A stretch of 64,000 bases of DNA from Malurus cyaneus samueli (GCA_009741485.1 CM019236.1:51893551-51957550); one strand, 5' to 3'. Counted from the stretch's first letter, positions 1-22,126 are shown. Translations and numbers: made by a program. The notes: a model not told the origin generated them from the letters alone.

Positions 1-1135
1 CTTGCTCCATCACGGAGACTGTGGTCTGGAAAGGAAGGAAAGGGAAGCACTTACTTCAGTTGTGGGAAGCAGGTTGTTTACAGATTGATGAGCTAATTCA
101 TAAAGGGCCCTCTGTGACCCCCTGTGAGACACAGATTTAGGGACTGGCTAAAATAACACCCTTGGGGAATATAACAACATATAGTTAACTTGAGGTTTCA
201 CCGCAGCTGTAGGGGTGATTGCAGCCTTGAGTGTGCAGTGGCTGCTGCAGATATCCTCTGTTTATCTTCTATTTCAGAGCTGCTCTGTCCAGGGAGCAAA
301 ATGCCACCTACTTCAGGCTATTAGGCATTTTTTCCCCACCACGGACTAGGGGGTGATAACAAATTTTTAGACCTAAAATGTAGCTTTATGTTCTATTAGG
401 TATATATGTCATATGAAGACAAGATTATTAATCTGAACTTCGGGTGTAATTGAAGGAGAAAATAACATATTCCACTACAATATTGAAACTAAGTCAAGAA
501 ATGGTGCATCATGAAATTTCACTTAAAATAATATTTTAATATTAAAGGGAGTTTTTGCTATAGTTAAGGTAAATTTGTATTGGTAGTAAGAAATGCAATG
601 GCATACTTTTCTATTTACCTTGAACTTGTACAAGGAGAGGGAAGACCACAGATTGTCTAAGTCAGCCTTTACTTGATAGCTCACGATTTTCTCATCATAG
701 ACTTGTCTTTAGGCCAAGGAGGTGTAGATGTACTCTGTGTCTGCTGCACTCAACCTTTTCTGACTTTCATGTTTGCCTCAGGCAGCGGCAACTATTACGG
801 TCTGGTGTCTTGCGCTGCTGCAGAGGATAACTGGGACTTGTATCCCTGGTGAAGAGATTCTGCTAAAAAACAAAGAGATTTCTATTTTATAGATGATAAC
901 CAAATACTGAATTAAAAACCATCTCGAGTATCTCTACTACTGGGGCTATTTTTATACCTTCTGATTCTTTACTGCTGATGTAACTGTATTTTGGTTATAT
1001 TTAATTCCTTACAGCTGCTTTTAAAAAGAAATTATACATCAAGACTGATGACCGGTTAATGCTTTTTTTTTTTTCTGAGAGCACAATATTTTAACTATGT
1101 TTTCATGATAAAGAAATTATTTTCTCTTCTTTCAG
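1..1135 (+). other. KCNN2: KCNN2 intron, 3' end (partial)
   Basis: This is the intron upstream of the P-loop exon, cut by the window edge. It ends in a pyrimidine-rich tract and a CAG acceptor at 1133-1135. I see no exon-like open frame with both splice sites in it, and no recognisable repeat. The exons for the N-terminus and S1-S5 must lie before position 1. Confidence 0.75.
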
Positions 1136-1299
<164 letters not shown>

Positions 1300-1943
1300 T
1301 GAGATTACACTTGCTGCAATTAATCTCAAAACTTTGGTAGTCATAAAGAAATATTTATCTGCTGGCTTGCAGAGTGTATACTTAATCAGACCATTCCCAC
1401 AGTCTTTCATTCCTGGCAATGAAATGGAGTTTTCTTCTTTTTTAGGTAATAATTTAGTAGCAGTGTAATGAAATACAGAGAAACAAATTCCACCCTGACT
1501 TAAGTCATAGCTTCAAAAATCTCAGTAAAGTCTTTCATTAAATGTTAAGGTATCATATCATCTTTGGGCATACGTAATTGGACCAATACTAATAATGAAC
1601 CTTCAGTTCTGACTTTTTTCCTTAAAATTAAGTTATTCATAAAAGACATACTCTTAGAGTCTTTGGGCATAGTTTTCTATTCTATTTATTACAAGTCTAA
1701 TGACATGTTATATCATTTTCTTGCTTTTTAAGTGGAATTACATTGTGCAATTTGTGCAGTAAGAGCTTTGGCTACCATTGATAACATGCAGCAATTGTTA
1801 GGTCATGCGTAATCAATATATATTTATTTAGTGTATTTCAGGCCTGGTTTAAATGTTTTTGCACGTAACCATTTAGTCAAAGTTGAGCAGGGAGTAAATC
1901 TGGGGGTGCTGTAACACTGGATAAATTTATGCATATCTACAGT

Positions 1944-1966
1944 AAAAAAAAAAAAAAATAAAAAAA
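1944..1966. repeat. A-rich simple repeat
   Basis: Fifteen A, one T, then seven A. It is a low-complexity intronic tract with no upstream polyadenylation signal suggesting a retrotransposed tail. Confidence 0.9.
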
Positions 1967-3065
1967 GTTCTGGGCTCTGCCACTCTCATTGAAATCAACT
2001 TGTGTGCAAATGTCCCTGTGAGTGAGAAAGGCTGGGTGTGTCATATATACAGTGTATATAACAATAAGATACATACTTGCTTCTTAGTTTTTGCCACTGG
2101 TTATAAGTAATGCATTTCCAATATCTACCTCTCTTAAAACAGCTATATTGGGATTGTGGCAGAAAGCAGATGGTATCAAATCATTGCCCCTTTTGAGCAG
2201 ATATGTTGGTAGAGTCTTTGTTTATAGTAAGTGCATATTTTATGTCCACAGAATAAAATAGGCATCTTTTGTACTGTTTAAGGATTTTTTTTTACAAAAG
2301 ATTGAAAAAAAATAAAATTAAAAAGTGAAAACTGATAGATTTCAGGTCTTTGACCTTTATTGATAAAGACTTCCAGTAAATTTTGCCAAATGTGGCAAAT
2401 GTCAAAGGTATCTCCTTAAATACAGAGATTGTAATTGAGTTGGAAGGTCCAGGCTAAAAGCAGAAAATTCATTTTAAAGGCTTTTGGCTGAGCTCAAATA
2501 TGCCATCTTCTGGGGTATTTGCCTTTCCTCCTCTTTCTGTGTTGGATATTGATGCCAGAGAGAATAAAATGTGGTCCTAAATTCACAAGGAAAAGAGATG
2601 GAGAAGCAGTGTTTATTGCCACCTAACAATGCAGGGATTGCAGAATGAGGACAGAATCCTGATATAAAGTAGCTTCCATTGCTTCCATGAAAAACTAAAG
2701 TATGGAATTACAAATATTATTTTCACACATTGGCTTCTCTTTCTTATATCTAGTAGACTTGTAAAATGTGTGGATGATACCTTCATGTCTCTGATTGGTT
2801 TTTTTTAGTGATTATAAGTTCTGCAGCTGCTTTGGGAGAATGAAGACTCCAATCAGAATCTCACGGTAATGATTTGGGATAAATGTCTCCAGAGACAGAA
2901 AACATTCTTAACAAAAAAGCATTCTCAAAAAAAATGAGCCAAGTAGCTGCTGCGTGATGATAGCTAAAACAATAGTGAAAGCCTACCACTAATTACATTA
3001 ATGTCATCCTTGAAAAAAATTATGGAGCAAGGCGATAAGTCAGATGCTGAAATTACCCTGTCTTC

Positions 3066-3084
3066 TTTTTTTTTTGGGGGGGGG
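3066..3084. repeat. T10-G9 homopolymer pair
   Basis: A run of ten T is followed directly by nine G inside the intron. Such adjoining homopolymers are prone to length errors in sequencing, which is relevant to the indels in the P-loop exon. Confidence 0.9.
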
Positions 3085-6000
3085 ATTTGTTTTGTTTATC
3101 CGTTTTTCTTTGTTTTTTATAAAGGATCTGAGCAATATGAAGTATGGCACAGTAAATATAATAGCTCTCTTCTAGCTTAACCTGCAATACCAAAAACCTT
3201 ACAGGTCTTGAATATCATTCTTTCAATCCAATTACTCTTCTGAAAATTGTGCCGTAACTAATGTTTCTTGTGGAAAATACAAGATCCTCAAAAAACAGAC
3301 CTAGAGATTTTTATTTCAGTAGCAACAATTAATGGTCTAATTAAAAGATACACAAGGTTAATTGCCAAATGGATGTAGTAAAATAAAAGTGTGTATTTTA
3401 TTTTGAGAAAGTGTAATTCCCTAACATCTGAAGCAGCAAATACATTGTGAATTGCATTACATGAAAATACTGACACAGATGGGTCAAGGCAGAGATGCTT
3501 TACAGACAAGCAAAATTGAATGGGATACTTCAACTCAATTACCAATCAGTATTTTTCCAATGAGACTTCACTAGGCAGAAATAACAGACTATGGGCCAGG
3601 TGGAGTATAAATTGATAGCAAATGCCCTCTGTATACGTTAGGTAGGTCTGCAAGAGTGTGGTGGATACAAATACGGTTGCTGTCACTCTTCTTGGAACAG
3701 GAGAAGAAATTGGGAGACCTATGGCATCTTCACCATGCTGTGCAGCTTGTCTGGGTACTGTATTTGCACATGTTTTATGCCTACTGACAATGCCCTGCCT
3801 GGTTGGCAGTGCACACCCAAGCAGATCTCTCAGATGTTCAGCAGCACGGTGATCTCAGACAGAGAGATCCTTGTATGGTTTGCAAATGGAACTGTTTGTG
3901 TAGGCTGCACTTATACCTTCTTAATGACTTTTCACAGCTAGGACCTTTGAGAGGTTTGCAAAATTTTCCTCACTTTATAAGGCGAACAAGGAAGTTAGCA
4001 AAAATTTAAAGATCAGTAGATATTGGTAAGGAGGAGTATGAGAAGACATGGGAAGATGCATAATTATGGAGTATGAGATGGACAATTTTTACAGACCTTT
4101 GCAAGCTTTTGAAGTTACACAAGATAAAATTGCAATCAATTTTTCTGAGTCCAAATACAAGAACCTGTTGCAAGTTTTAAGAAGGACATTTTTCCTTTTA
4201 GATCCAGCATTATGTATTGAGGTGGTGTGTTTGTTGTATGATGTGAAATTTCTGATGCCGAATCTTCCTGCAAATCCACCCAGCAACAGTTAGAAACACT
4301 CATGTAGGACAAACCTATGTTACTACAAATAAAATAAATTAGTTGCAATTGTCCTGTCCCAGGATACATGGGTTGGTTTGGTGTAGCTTGATGAAGTTTG
4401 ATATAAATGAAATAGATGTTATTTCAAAGTGTCTGCTTTACTAATGTGGAAATAAGAGTTTAATTGCGTCTGTTATGGAAATGAACTTCAAAGAGATTGT
4501 TAGGTTGAAAGAACCAAATAAATAACGAAAGTTTCTTAAAGTTATACAGTAGATGTGGACAAGATTAGAGTTTTTCTTGCAAAAATTTTGAGTGGCATCT
4601 TGTAGCTATTTGAAGACCACTCATATAGGTGAAATTGTCTTATTAGACTTCTTGAAATGCAGTCTTATGTAAAATCTGGCTTTAGGAACAATAGTTTATT
4701 AGTCCAAATTATTAATCTAAAATTAATAAGACCTGGTTTTAAATCTTCTCATGCTGAAGGTTATAATGTCCTTTGGAAGTCTGCATTTAGTTCTAAACAA
4801 TCACAGTTTCTTTACTATGAATCAGGAAAAAAGTGAGGAGGATAAGGTATTTCTGCTGTGAGAATAGAGGACTCTTCATCTAAGACTAAATTGTAATGTT
4901 TGTACAAATGGTAATTGTAGACTCAGCCTGGTTTTACCAGCAAATACAGAAAACTATCTAAAAAGAGGAATATGGCACTTAGAGAGTATTTAACCATATT
5001 TTTTTTGGAAGCAAATTCTGAACTGTATTATCTTTGCCATTTAATAGCTGCTAGATTGAAAGAAAAAGAGGGGGAAAAGAAGTAGATTCTAACTGCATAG
5101 TTATCATTGTCTACATGTGTTCTGGGATGAGTCCTAAAAAATAGAAAAATAAAGTAAACATCAGATTCTAGCAATCAAATACAAAAATTATTTTATAGAA
5201 CCTTACGGATAGTGAACATAAAGGTCATAAATCATTGTGCGTAATAATGTCTGAAACACTGTGTGATTTTATGAAAGCTTTTGTTCGCATTGTATAATTG
5301 TGTAGTGCATTGGAGAAACATGGTTTATAAAGCAGAAATTTTTTTGAATTACATTCTAAAAGCTAGAAATGATCAATTCTAATTAGAGCATGGTGGTGAC
5401 TAGTTTTGTGGATAAGAGGATATTTCTAAAATCTAGAACACTGATCAGTTTTTACTTTCCTGAGAGTACAGAAACTATGAAAAGCTTTTCAAATGCTATG
5501 CAAATTGATAGCATCAGTCATGTCTCAGATGTATGCTAGAATTTAATTCAGTTGGTTCTGATAATTCAGGAATAAATGTGACACCAGGATTTGGAACAGA
5601 TTGTGTGTGTTCCTTCTGGCATAGTACAACCTAAGTAGACAGTGTATTGGACAGAAAATTTGTTATGGAGAAAATGGTTACTGTTGCCTGAATTTTGAGG
5701 GTAAGCTATTAAAAAGTGGGCCTGATGAAACTCTATCAGCCCCTATACTATTGTTGTTCCAGCACAACACATTGCAGAAATGGAAACTTTTGTAGGGAAC
5801 AGACATGGTTTGAGATTATTTTAGGTCTGTGGCTTGTTGGAATTAAATATCTAACTGAAGTAAAGGAACAAAAACTCTCAAAATTATGAGGTGAGAAGCT
5901 CCATGAAGTAGGGGATAGAGAAGGCAGTAATCTGAAAGAATCTGAAAGAAGGGGCAGAGGCTCTGCTCCATTGTAGTAAATAACATCTCTTGAAAGGTTT

Positions 6001-9000
6001 CACTGTCTTTCAAAATTAGAAAAATTAGGGGGAAAAAGCTTCTTCAGAAGGTCTTTTGTTTGCACCAGTAGAGCAGGTATATTTTTGAAGTGTCAGAGGA
6101 CCTGGGAACTGTTTTCCCCTTAGGCCTAGTTATGGATGCATTTCAGCAAATTCAGAGGCATCATTTGTGTTCATGCTATCTTTGTTTATGTGGTATTGCT
6201 AGAGCTGATGACTGTTTGCAGCAAAACTTCCTTGTTCTGAGAAAGTATAATTTCATCTGCAATAACCTCAGATTTAATATAGCAGTTTTCACATACTTCT
6301 ACACATATTCTCATGAAGCTTTTGTATTTACAACACCGGTGTTGAACAAGAACATCATCAGTAGCCATCATCCTGAATCATTAAAGTGACATTTCCCATC
6401 AGCCTTATAGGCTGTTAAGCATGCTCATTTAATGAAATCACACTTCAACCATTGCTCAGCAAAATTTTTTTATGTGTATAGGAATAAACTAACCAGGGTT
6501 GTTTTGTCTTTTATGACCACTGGAGGTTTACAAGAAGCCCAGTCATCAGGGCATATTCAACTGTCAGACTTCTCTGAGCTAATCCTTCAATAATTTATGG
6601 GTTTCCCTAGAGAAGAGATATTGTCTTCATGTTATAAATCATTATATTCTGTTCTGTCCCAGATGTCTCTCCTAGTACCCAACTTCCATTACTCAAGAAG
6701 TTTACTTCACCCTCACTTATGACTACCCATTATTGTGTGGTGAAAGTATTTAGTCAATTTCACATTTATACATAACATTTAATGGTCTTCATAATTTTCA
6801 TTTTTGCAACATTGCTAAAAGCCTAATAGACTGATTAAAAGTAAACAGGTCTGCTCATCTACTCTTGTATAGATCAGAAGTTTAAATGTTGCAATAAAAT
6901 CCTAATGTGATGCAGACAAACTCCACTGAAGACAATAATTGCCAGGCAAATACTGAATACATGAAAATATAAATGATGCAGAGGTATTTTAGATCACCCT
7001 TTTGAGATGGCATAGTTGTTGTGCTATTACTCATCTTATTTTGTTTCAGTCTTGCAAGGTTACACATCTCTCCCAGTAATCAATGAGAAATGCAAAACCA
7101 CTTCCATACAGCACCATAGCCTCTGTCTGTCTTATTTTGAAGAGGATTTTTTGACTTCAAGCAGCAATTTTTTCCCCCTTCCCTGGTGGTTCTGTATGTC
7201 CACCTTTGAGAGAGCCAAATGAAAAAAATACTTGTTTAAATTCTTACAGGATTTCCATTTTATGCAGAGCAGCAGGAGGAATTGTGCCTTTTCTGGTGCA
7301 GGGCTAAATTTCCCACCAGAACCATATGTCTGCAAAGTGCACCTTCTCTCTCCCTCAGTGGATTCCAAGGGAAGTGAGCAAGAATTGTGGCAACTTTCAG
7401 GTACAGGCAAGTATAGCAGGACATTTTTGTGACACCTACACCACTAAAGATTGCACTTCACTTCCATTCCAGTAAACCAAAGATGCCAGAAGACCTTCAG
7501 CTGAGACACTGATACACACCAACAGCACCCTCCAGACATGTATATAACCTTCAGGTGGTTGCAGGAGTGATTCAATTCACCATTGCCTTGTGAAGGCATT
7601 TGGAAACCTTATTAAAAAAAAAGAATCAAATTACAATGCCACAGGCATTTAGTTGGCAGAGTGCAGGGCTTCTCTACTGACCAAATGCTGCTTTCAATAC
7701 TAACTGAAAATGCAGACAGTGGTAAACTTTATTTGCCTCAGATAAACCCTTGTTTGAAGAGTTGAAAGCACCACTGTGGCTATCACTAAAATTGGGCCTT
7801 GTCCAGAATGTTATGTGTACATGCTTGACTTCCCTTGAAGTCTGAACTCTGCAGTTTTGCCATCATTGTATCGCAGCAATGTGAACCTCAGTCTCAGCAC
7901 TTGTGAGTGGTAGTAAAGGCATGGTCTTCATCCAGATTCCATACCCACATTTTCATTGTGCACTTTGGGAAACACCAGCTTTGCCCCTCCAGCTGCCTTG
8001 GTGATGTCTGCCCTGGTTTACCGTAAAATAAAATCTCTGTAGTAACTTTTAATCAGTCAGCTTTGGTATGGTGACTGTGCTGATACCAGCAAAGAGCTCA
8101 GGGTGTGTTCCATAAGTGAACAGAACAGGATTGTGACTGGACTGCAAAAGGCATCTCAGCTGGTATGTAGTAGGTATCTTGATGGATAACTTTGACAAGG
8201 AGGAAAATGGCAAGGTCAGGTCTAGTATGATGTGCACAATATGACTGGGTAATACAGCCCTGCCACCATCATTAATTCTTATTTATATTCCTGTAGCACT
8301 TCAGGACTCTTAACACCTGATCCTGTTGATACCAGTACTGAATAAAAACAGCAAAAATACATAGTCCAGATTACTGAACAGTTTACCATTCCCATAGAGC
8401 AAACAGGATGGGGAACAAGGAATTATGTATGATCTTGGCATACCAGAATGTGATGTACCTTCATTGTTTTTGCTAGGATTTGTAGTAAGTAAAATCCTAA
8501 ACAAAGATGAAACTATATATCAGATTTTTATGTGTTTCTTGGGAGCTTTTACTAAGTAAAGAGGTGATGCAAAGGATCTTGTCTGAAAAAGCTTATTAGA
8601 GCTGAAATCCGTGAGGAGTTATAAAATATTGCAGCTGAGGGCAAATGTTCTGTATACGATGCCGTAGAGAAGGGACTACATCAACACAGAGCAGAGTAAC
8701 ATCATAAGAATGACAAAGAAAATAACCATTGCAGCAATCTCTCAAGTGTCTAAGACATAGTGTGCTTTGTTAAAGCAGCTGAAAGGAGGCTTGCAATAAT
8801 TCAAAACTGAGTGTCAAGAGGACAGACTGTGCAGAAGATGGGAAGAGTTGCCATTTATGCCTGAGGGCAGAGTGAAAGATAACATGAAATAATAGCCGTA
8901 CTTTTTACTGAGGATCATGTTTAAGCATTTTGTTCAGCTGCTAAATTTAAAGTATGACTTAAAATACCATTAATTTCACCTTTCTAATTTTTTCCCATCT

Positions 9001-9194
9001 CCAGTGGCATGGGCTTGATATCAAGAAGCCAATGCCTGATGACATTATTTCCCCCCCTAAATTTAGTCCATCCTTCCATTAATTTTTTAAGGAGTATCAG
9101 TCACCATTTAGGTTTATGTAACTGAGAAAATTTTTAACCTACTAGTGTTTAACAAGTGCTTAAGTGTTTATGAGTAAAATGCCAGCATATACTT

Positions 9195-9673
9195 CTACTT
9201 ACATTTCTGTGAGGGAAATTGACTTTGGATTCTAGGCATCAAAGAGGGTACTGGAGAATGGCTTTCACAGGCTGTTGCTTGCCTGCATGAGCACTTGAAC
9301 TTGAGGCGCCATTCTTTGTTCTTACCAGGAGCGTCATATTTAGAGTTAAAGGTACAAAGAATGTCCTCAAATTGTTTGCAGTCACATTGAAGTATTTTCA
9401 TGAGGGACAACAGCTAAATAGATTGACAATCAACTGTCCTGTGTAAATGGTAGTGAACTTTACACTGAAGGTTGTACTGCTCACTAATGCAAGTTCTACA
9501 TCACCGTCAGAGATCTGATGCCACTGTGAAGCCCAGAGTTGGTTGATTTTCTCAGCTGGAAGGCTGAGGATCTGTTTGTTTTCAGACTTCTTGCTTTTAC
9601 TGTGGTCTAATATGCTACACTTCACGTCAAGGAAGAAATACTGTGCATTCAGGATGAGATGGATGTGCTTCAT
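9195..9673 (-). other. Unassigned coding-like segment (two overlapping minus-strand frames)
   Basis: On the minus strand an open frame of 91 codons (9673 to 9398) is followed, after a shift of frame, by one of 71 codons (9410 to 9195). The predicted peptides have a fairly protein-like composition, for example ending in CKQFEDILCTFNSKYDAPG-type sequence. I recognise no family. It could be a decayed retrocopy carrying one frameshift or simply chance open frames. There is no splice or promoter evidence. Confidence 0.15.
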
Positions 9674-10363
9674 CTTCTGGTCCTTGCAAACAGGAAATAG
9701 GCATTGCTCAGCTCATCAGCAAAGTCCCAATCTTGTTGTTTTAGAGAAGCCTGTTCTTAAATCTGTGTTCTTTGAGCACTTTTCATGCTTTAGTAGATTA
9801 TTTCATTCTGCGTGTACAGTCTTTCTGGAAAATACAAAATTTCAGGTGCATCAATTTTTAAAACTGGTAGTTGCCAGGAAATGCTTGATCATAGACTACT
9901 TGAACACCAAATTAATGGATGGTTAATGCTATTATAACCTGTTTCCATTAAGTGGAGTAAATGAGCAGTGTAGTCAAACCTTAACTTTGACTTGATCAAT
10001 TTTCTTACACTGCATGTATTGTAGTAATTTATGTCCTAAGTACCCACAACATCAAGCTGCTTACCAAGCCTAAATACACTGCAATAACTCTGTAATGCAG
10101 GAGATGGTCAGGCAGCTGACTATGGAATTACAATTCCGAATAGAATTGATTACTGCTTTGACAGTTGAAAATATATGCATTTCTGCCTTTTTCATTTTCT
10201 TCGTCTTACATATAATTCTCCCAAACAATAGCTTGAAGCAGTGATTTACTTTATTGTTTTCTTCAAAACAGGATATAAGTAATGATGTTGAAAATTATAA
10301 AATGCAGTAATCGAATGGAAGACTTTGTACAATTTTGTTCTCTAGAAAACCTCTTCTGCAGTT

Positions 10364-10451
10364 GAAATAATTATTAGTGGTTTTACCTAGATTGAGTAAT
10401 TTTAATAGAAATAATTATTAGTGTTCTTATTTAGATTTAGTAATTTTAATA
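10364..10451. repeat. 44-bp imperfect tandem duplication
   Basis: Two adjacent copies (10364-10407 and 10408-10451) both begin GAAATAATTATTAGTG and end AGTAATTTTAATA, with a few substitutions between them. It looks like a local duplication in AT-rich intron sequence. Confidence 0.85.
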
Positions 10452-13050
10452 AATGTTGTTATTGCATTACATAGTGTTGATATAATAAAAAAGCTGAGCA
10501 TGTAACCTGACCTACTGACTTTCCTATGAATCAGTATATTCAAAAACCATGGCAAGTATCATGCATACAATACTACCAGTTTTTAAAATAACTATTGCCT
10601 CTTTAATTGTTGTAAGCTGTTAAGAATAATTATTTTTTTCCTTCAAAGCACTGTGAAATATAAACATGCAGATAGAATGATACTTCCTACTTCCGGAGAA
10701 ATGCTAAAAGAGCTTATTTGCATATCCTGAGATCCCATCATATACCACTAAACCAAGAAATTTAAACTGAATCTGGAATGTCTTGCCATCATAGTAAGAT
10801 ATTCTGGAGATGAGGAAGGCAGCAGTACATATCCACCCTAGAGGTGGTTGTCATAGCTTGCCAGTGAGAAAATTGTGACGCTGCAGGCAGTATGTTTTAT
10901 GTGAGACATAAAACTGCTGGTTTTAACAGCATTTGGCCCTTATAACTGCTGTGCCACTTTGAAAAAGCATAAGACTTAATCACAAAGGCTGGAATGATTT
11001 TGTCTCAAACCAAACTCTTTTGCCTGTCACCATTCCTCTAGTCTTTTTGAGGGGGACTGAAAAGAACAGTATAGTATTTCTCTCCCCAAGTAAATTGGCT
11101 TAAACAGGTGTTTTATGCTAGTGGGGTCTGTATTAATAAGCTCATTTCCATTCTAGCATTCTTGCTGTGAGCAGGCAGCACTTCAGTTATGTCACTAAGT
11201 CAGCATCTGGCCCTGGTTTTCCTGGCATACTGAACCAAAGAAACCTGCTTTTATCTACATTCCTTGCTATTATATGAGTTAATTTATTAATTTATTTGCC
11301 CACAGAGAAGTCTTCTGCATATGAGCATTTCCCTTGACAGGAAGAAGACCTAAAGAATGCTGTCTGTTTTTGGGGAGGTGGGATATCTTAGAGCATCTCC
11401 TGCCTATTCCTCTTCTCAGAAGGCTCAGTGGACTTCTGAAATGCTTAGCCTTAGGTTGTTTGGGCTGTCTTCTTCCTTTTTAACGGTTGATGGGGTCTGG
11501 AGAAGCAGAGGAAACATTTTGACTCATGGAGAGAGCAAAACTTCAAGTAATTTCCCATGGACTTCAATTACCACAAGATTGTAGAACAGAGAGATAGAGA
11601 GCAGCAAAGATTTAGTATTGAGGATAGGAGAGAAGCAGGAAATGCAGCAAAATTTTGAGAGACTCATTTGAAGGAACGCTGAGAGCTGTTGAGAATGGAA
11701 GCTTTGGTAGGTGAGAACTAATGCACAAAATTAGGTTTTTGAGAGAGATTGGATGGATTTTTTGGAACAATCTACCTGGGGAATGGAAAAATAATTAATT
11801 TAAGTTTTTCACAAGATTCATTGTGTGCCTCAGTGAGTACACAGAGAGACAAGATTCATTTTTGTGAGGACACTGTGTGAAAAAGGGTTTCCTTTTTGAC
11901 TTTATTTTGCAGTCTTTGTGTTTGTTGTTGGATTTTGTATTTTGAAAGCTAAATTCTGATATTTCTTTTGGTGTTTCTGAAGAGAGTAAGGCAATTATAG
12001 AGGTGAGGGATAGAGAATAAATTTATGGGAGAAATACAGAATGAGCAGAAGAATGAATGGAAGAAAGCTCTGTGACTGAGAATGTGGTAAGCTTCAATGG
12101 ACAGATTGCTTTATATTGGGGAGCAACTGACACAAATACAATAAGAACTGGATTGGAATGAAGCTGCAAGTTAAATGCAGCCTCATATATTTAAAATAAT
12201 ATTTGCACTTTTTTTAAAAAAACAACATGTAAAAATCTGTTTATAAGGTGGCAGAATTGATAAAAAATGTAGATTATACCTCTAGATGTGTATAATAGAT
12301 GCTGCTTCTTATTACCTGGCTCATTTTATCCTCCTTTGCATTTCACCCATACCATAAGAAAAGCATTTAAATTTGTGACGTTGATAAAGGCACTGTCATT
12401 TCAGTGAATATACATGCATGTGCGTACATATACTCAGCACAAATTAGAAAACTGGTATTTTCTCCGTCCAAGTTTTGAAGAAATGGTCTTGTTTATGTGT
12501 TCTATTTTATATGGTAATAAGGTAAGCAGAAATTATATAGGAAAAGGTTACTGAAGGACTCAAAACAACAGGAAAATATAGTAAAGTGAGTAAATAATAA
12601 TTTTACTATTATTTTTAGACCCTACAGAAAATCCTAAGAAACTTCCCTTTTGTGTGTGTGTGTTCTAAATACTAATGTAATCTTACTTCCTTTTAGCAAG
12701 TGCTATAACCTTGAGAAAATTTTTAAGAACAGGTACTCTGTTACTAATATTCTGGGTTAAAAAAGTTGTTTTTATCACCCCCTTTGTTTATGCACTAGAA
12801 ATGGGACATATTCAAATTTTCAAACCTTGCAGGAAGAAAAAAAGAAGAGAACTTTTAAATTATGTTGCTCATTAATTATTTTGGTGCCTTGACAGTTTAC
12901 CGGACTGTAAATACTGACTTTTCATATTACTCTGAAATGAAATAGCTGCAGCATGTTCACTTTGTTTATCTGGGACGAGTCACCTGATGCCTGCCATATT
13001 TCTACAGCAAAAGAGAAACTTCCTCAAAACTCTGCAAAATGCAGTAGTAA

Positions 13051-20260
<7,210 letters not shown>

Positions 20261-20330
20261 ATTAAGAAGTGTAAAAATGGAACAAAGGAAACTGAATGAT
20301 CAAGCCAACACTTTGGTGGACCTGGCAAAG
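20261..20330 (+). CDS. KCNN2: KCNN2 exon: calmodulin-binding domain, second helix
   Basis: This 70-base exon supplies the last base of the split Gln codon and then 23 codons, [20 protein letters not shown] followed by LAK. It forms part of the second long helix of the calmodulin-binding domain. The N in RKLND fits SK2, whereas SK3 has S there from memory. The acceptor is TTTTTAG and the donor is AAG|gttagt. Confidence 0.96.
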
Positions 20331-22126
20331 GTTAGTAGGCAGTTACTGTTGTTTCAACATTCATCCTTTCAAAATGAAAAGTTTTTAAGTGAAAATGTTA
20401 TGCATTATGTGTGCAAGTATCAACAAGACTGTTATTTGTAGCAAATGCAAATACGTATGTATTTTGTGGTAGCATCTACTGAATGAAACATCCTGACAAA
20501 AGTTTGAATTTGCTGTATTTATTTAATTTTTTGTACATTTGAAAAAGACTTCACAATTAGGACGCTGATCCCGACAGCTGCTGAAGTGACTGCGGTGGTC
20601 ATGGTAAATGCTGAACTGTGAGTGCACTGTAGTGGTGTAGTGCTTTGTAGTAGGGAGGTTTGCCATGTAGTGATTGTGACTGTGCCTCTAGACTGGAGTC
20701 AGAGGTTCTGGTTTTCTGTTGTCTTGTGCAGCAGTAACTTTGGACAAGTGAATTTAGATCTTCATTTATTTGGGTTTTTATAATGAATAATACCTGCCTA
20801 CTTTATAGATATATCATAAGGCTTTTTAAATCTTTTTTTAAACCATTTGAGTTAAGGTAAAAGAGGCTACTCAGTTGCAAACTGCTTGTTTATTGTTGCT
20901 AGGATTTTTCACAAATTTATGATAACTAGAGAGCTAGAAGTCTGAGCTGACAGCATTTTGGATTTCTCACTGGATCTTAATATTTAACAGTTACTGTATC
21001 TTAATTTGAGGGTACATTAGAAGCATTAATGGGTTCTTCCTAAGGATTTCTTGTACACCTCTTCATTTACCTCAAAATCCTCCTCAATTTTTGCAGAGTA
21101 AAAATTAAACTCTTCAGTGTTCATTTCCTTCTTGCTTCACAGAACCATGACAACTTCAGGTGAAAATACAGTTCAGTCTACTGCTTCTGGCAAATAACAA
21201 GGACTTTTAAGATACTGTTCATGTAGACTACTTCACTTTTAAGAGTTATGCTAGCATCCTGATACAGGAGGCAGAGAAATGGGCTATAACACTCACCTGA
21301 TACTGAAGTGGTTTACACTTCAGGCTGTCATTCAATTAATTTTCTTTCCTTTGGATGGCTTATAAATTTCAACTGGTTTTTCTACTGAATGAATCCAGTT
21401 TTGGCTGTAGTTTAAATAATTTGAAGTCTCAGTTTATTAGAGGCAGACATGCAGTCATTACTTTTAACCAATTCCAAGTCTCTATGAAATAACACATTTC
21501 AGATTACATTTTTACTGACCATTGTGTCATTTAAAAATACACTCTATGTATTTGTTGTATCAAAAACAGTGTTATGTAGAGGGCAGATAGACTGGAGAGT
21601 GCAGAAACAGAAAAGCATAAAATTGAGTTTTTACTCCTTGCACTACTTTTCAAAAACAATCCACTCAACTCCTCTTACTGCCAATTCAGGAAAATCTGCT
21701 CATTTTAAAGAGAAAGCCAGTGAACATTTTGCTCTGCTTGCAAGAATTAAATGTTTAAAACCAGAATCGAGAACAGTGAAGGATGGATCACATCACTGGA
21801 TCCTTCAGTCTCCTGGTGCTTTACACTACTGACTGTTCAGACAGCTTAGCCTGGTGCACTCCCAAGCTCCTGAATTTTCAAAGAAGGTCTGATCTTTAAC
21901 TGATTTAGACTTTGACATTCTAAAGTGCTACTAAAAGGCATGACATTTCCACTCAAGAAATCTAGTAGAAGTTTAGCCTACTGTAATTTAATCTGCAGGG
22001 ATGATTATTTCACAAGACTAGATATTGTTATAATATCCTCTTTTACAAACCCTGGTAGAGTTGTGCTGCTTGTTACAATCCTTGTAAGGTGTCTCTAAAC
22101 CTTTACTTACATCCTTCTACTTTCAG
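20331..22126 (+). other. KCNN2: KCNN2 last coding intron
   Basis: A 1.8-kb intron with a gttagt donor and a CTTTCAG acceptor ending at 22126. I see no internal gene or repeat. A 102-codon open frame at 21524-21832 has no splice or homology support. Confidence 0.9.
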
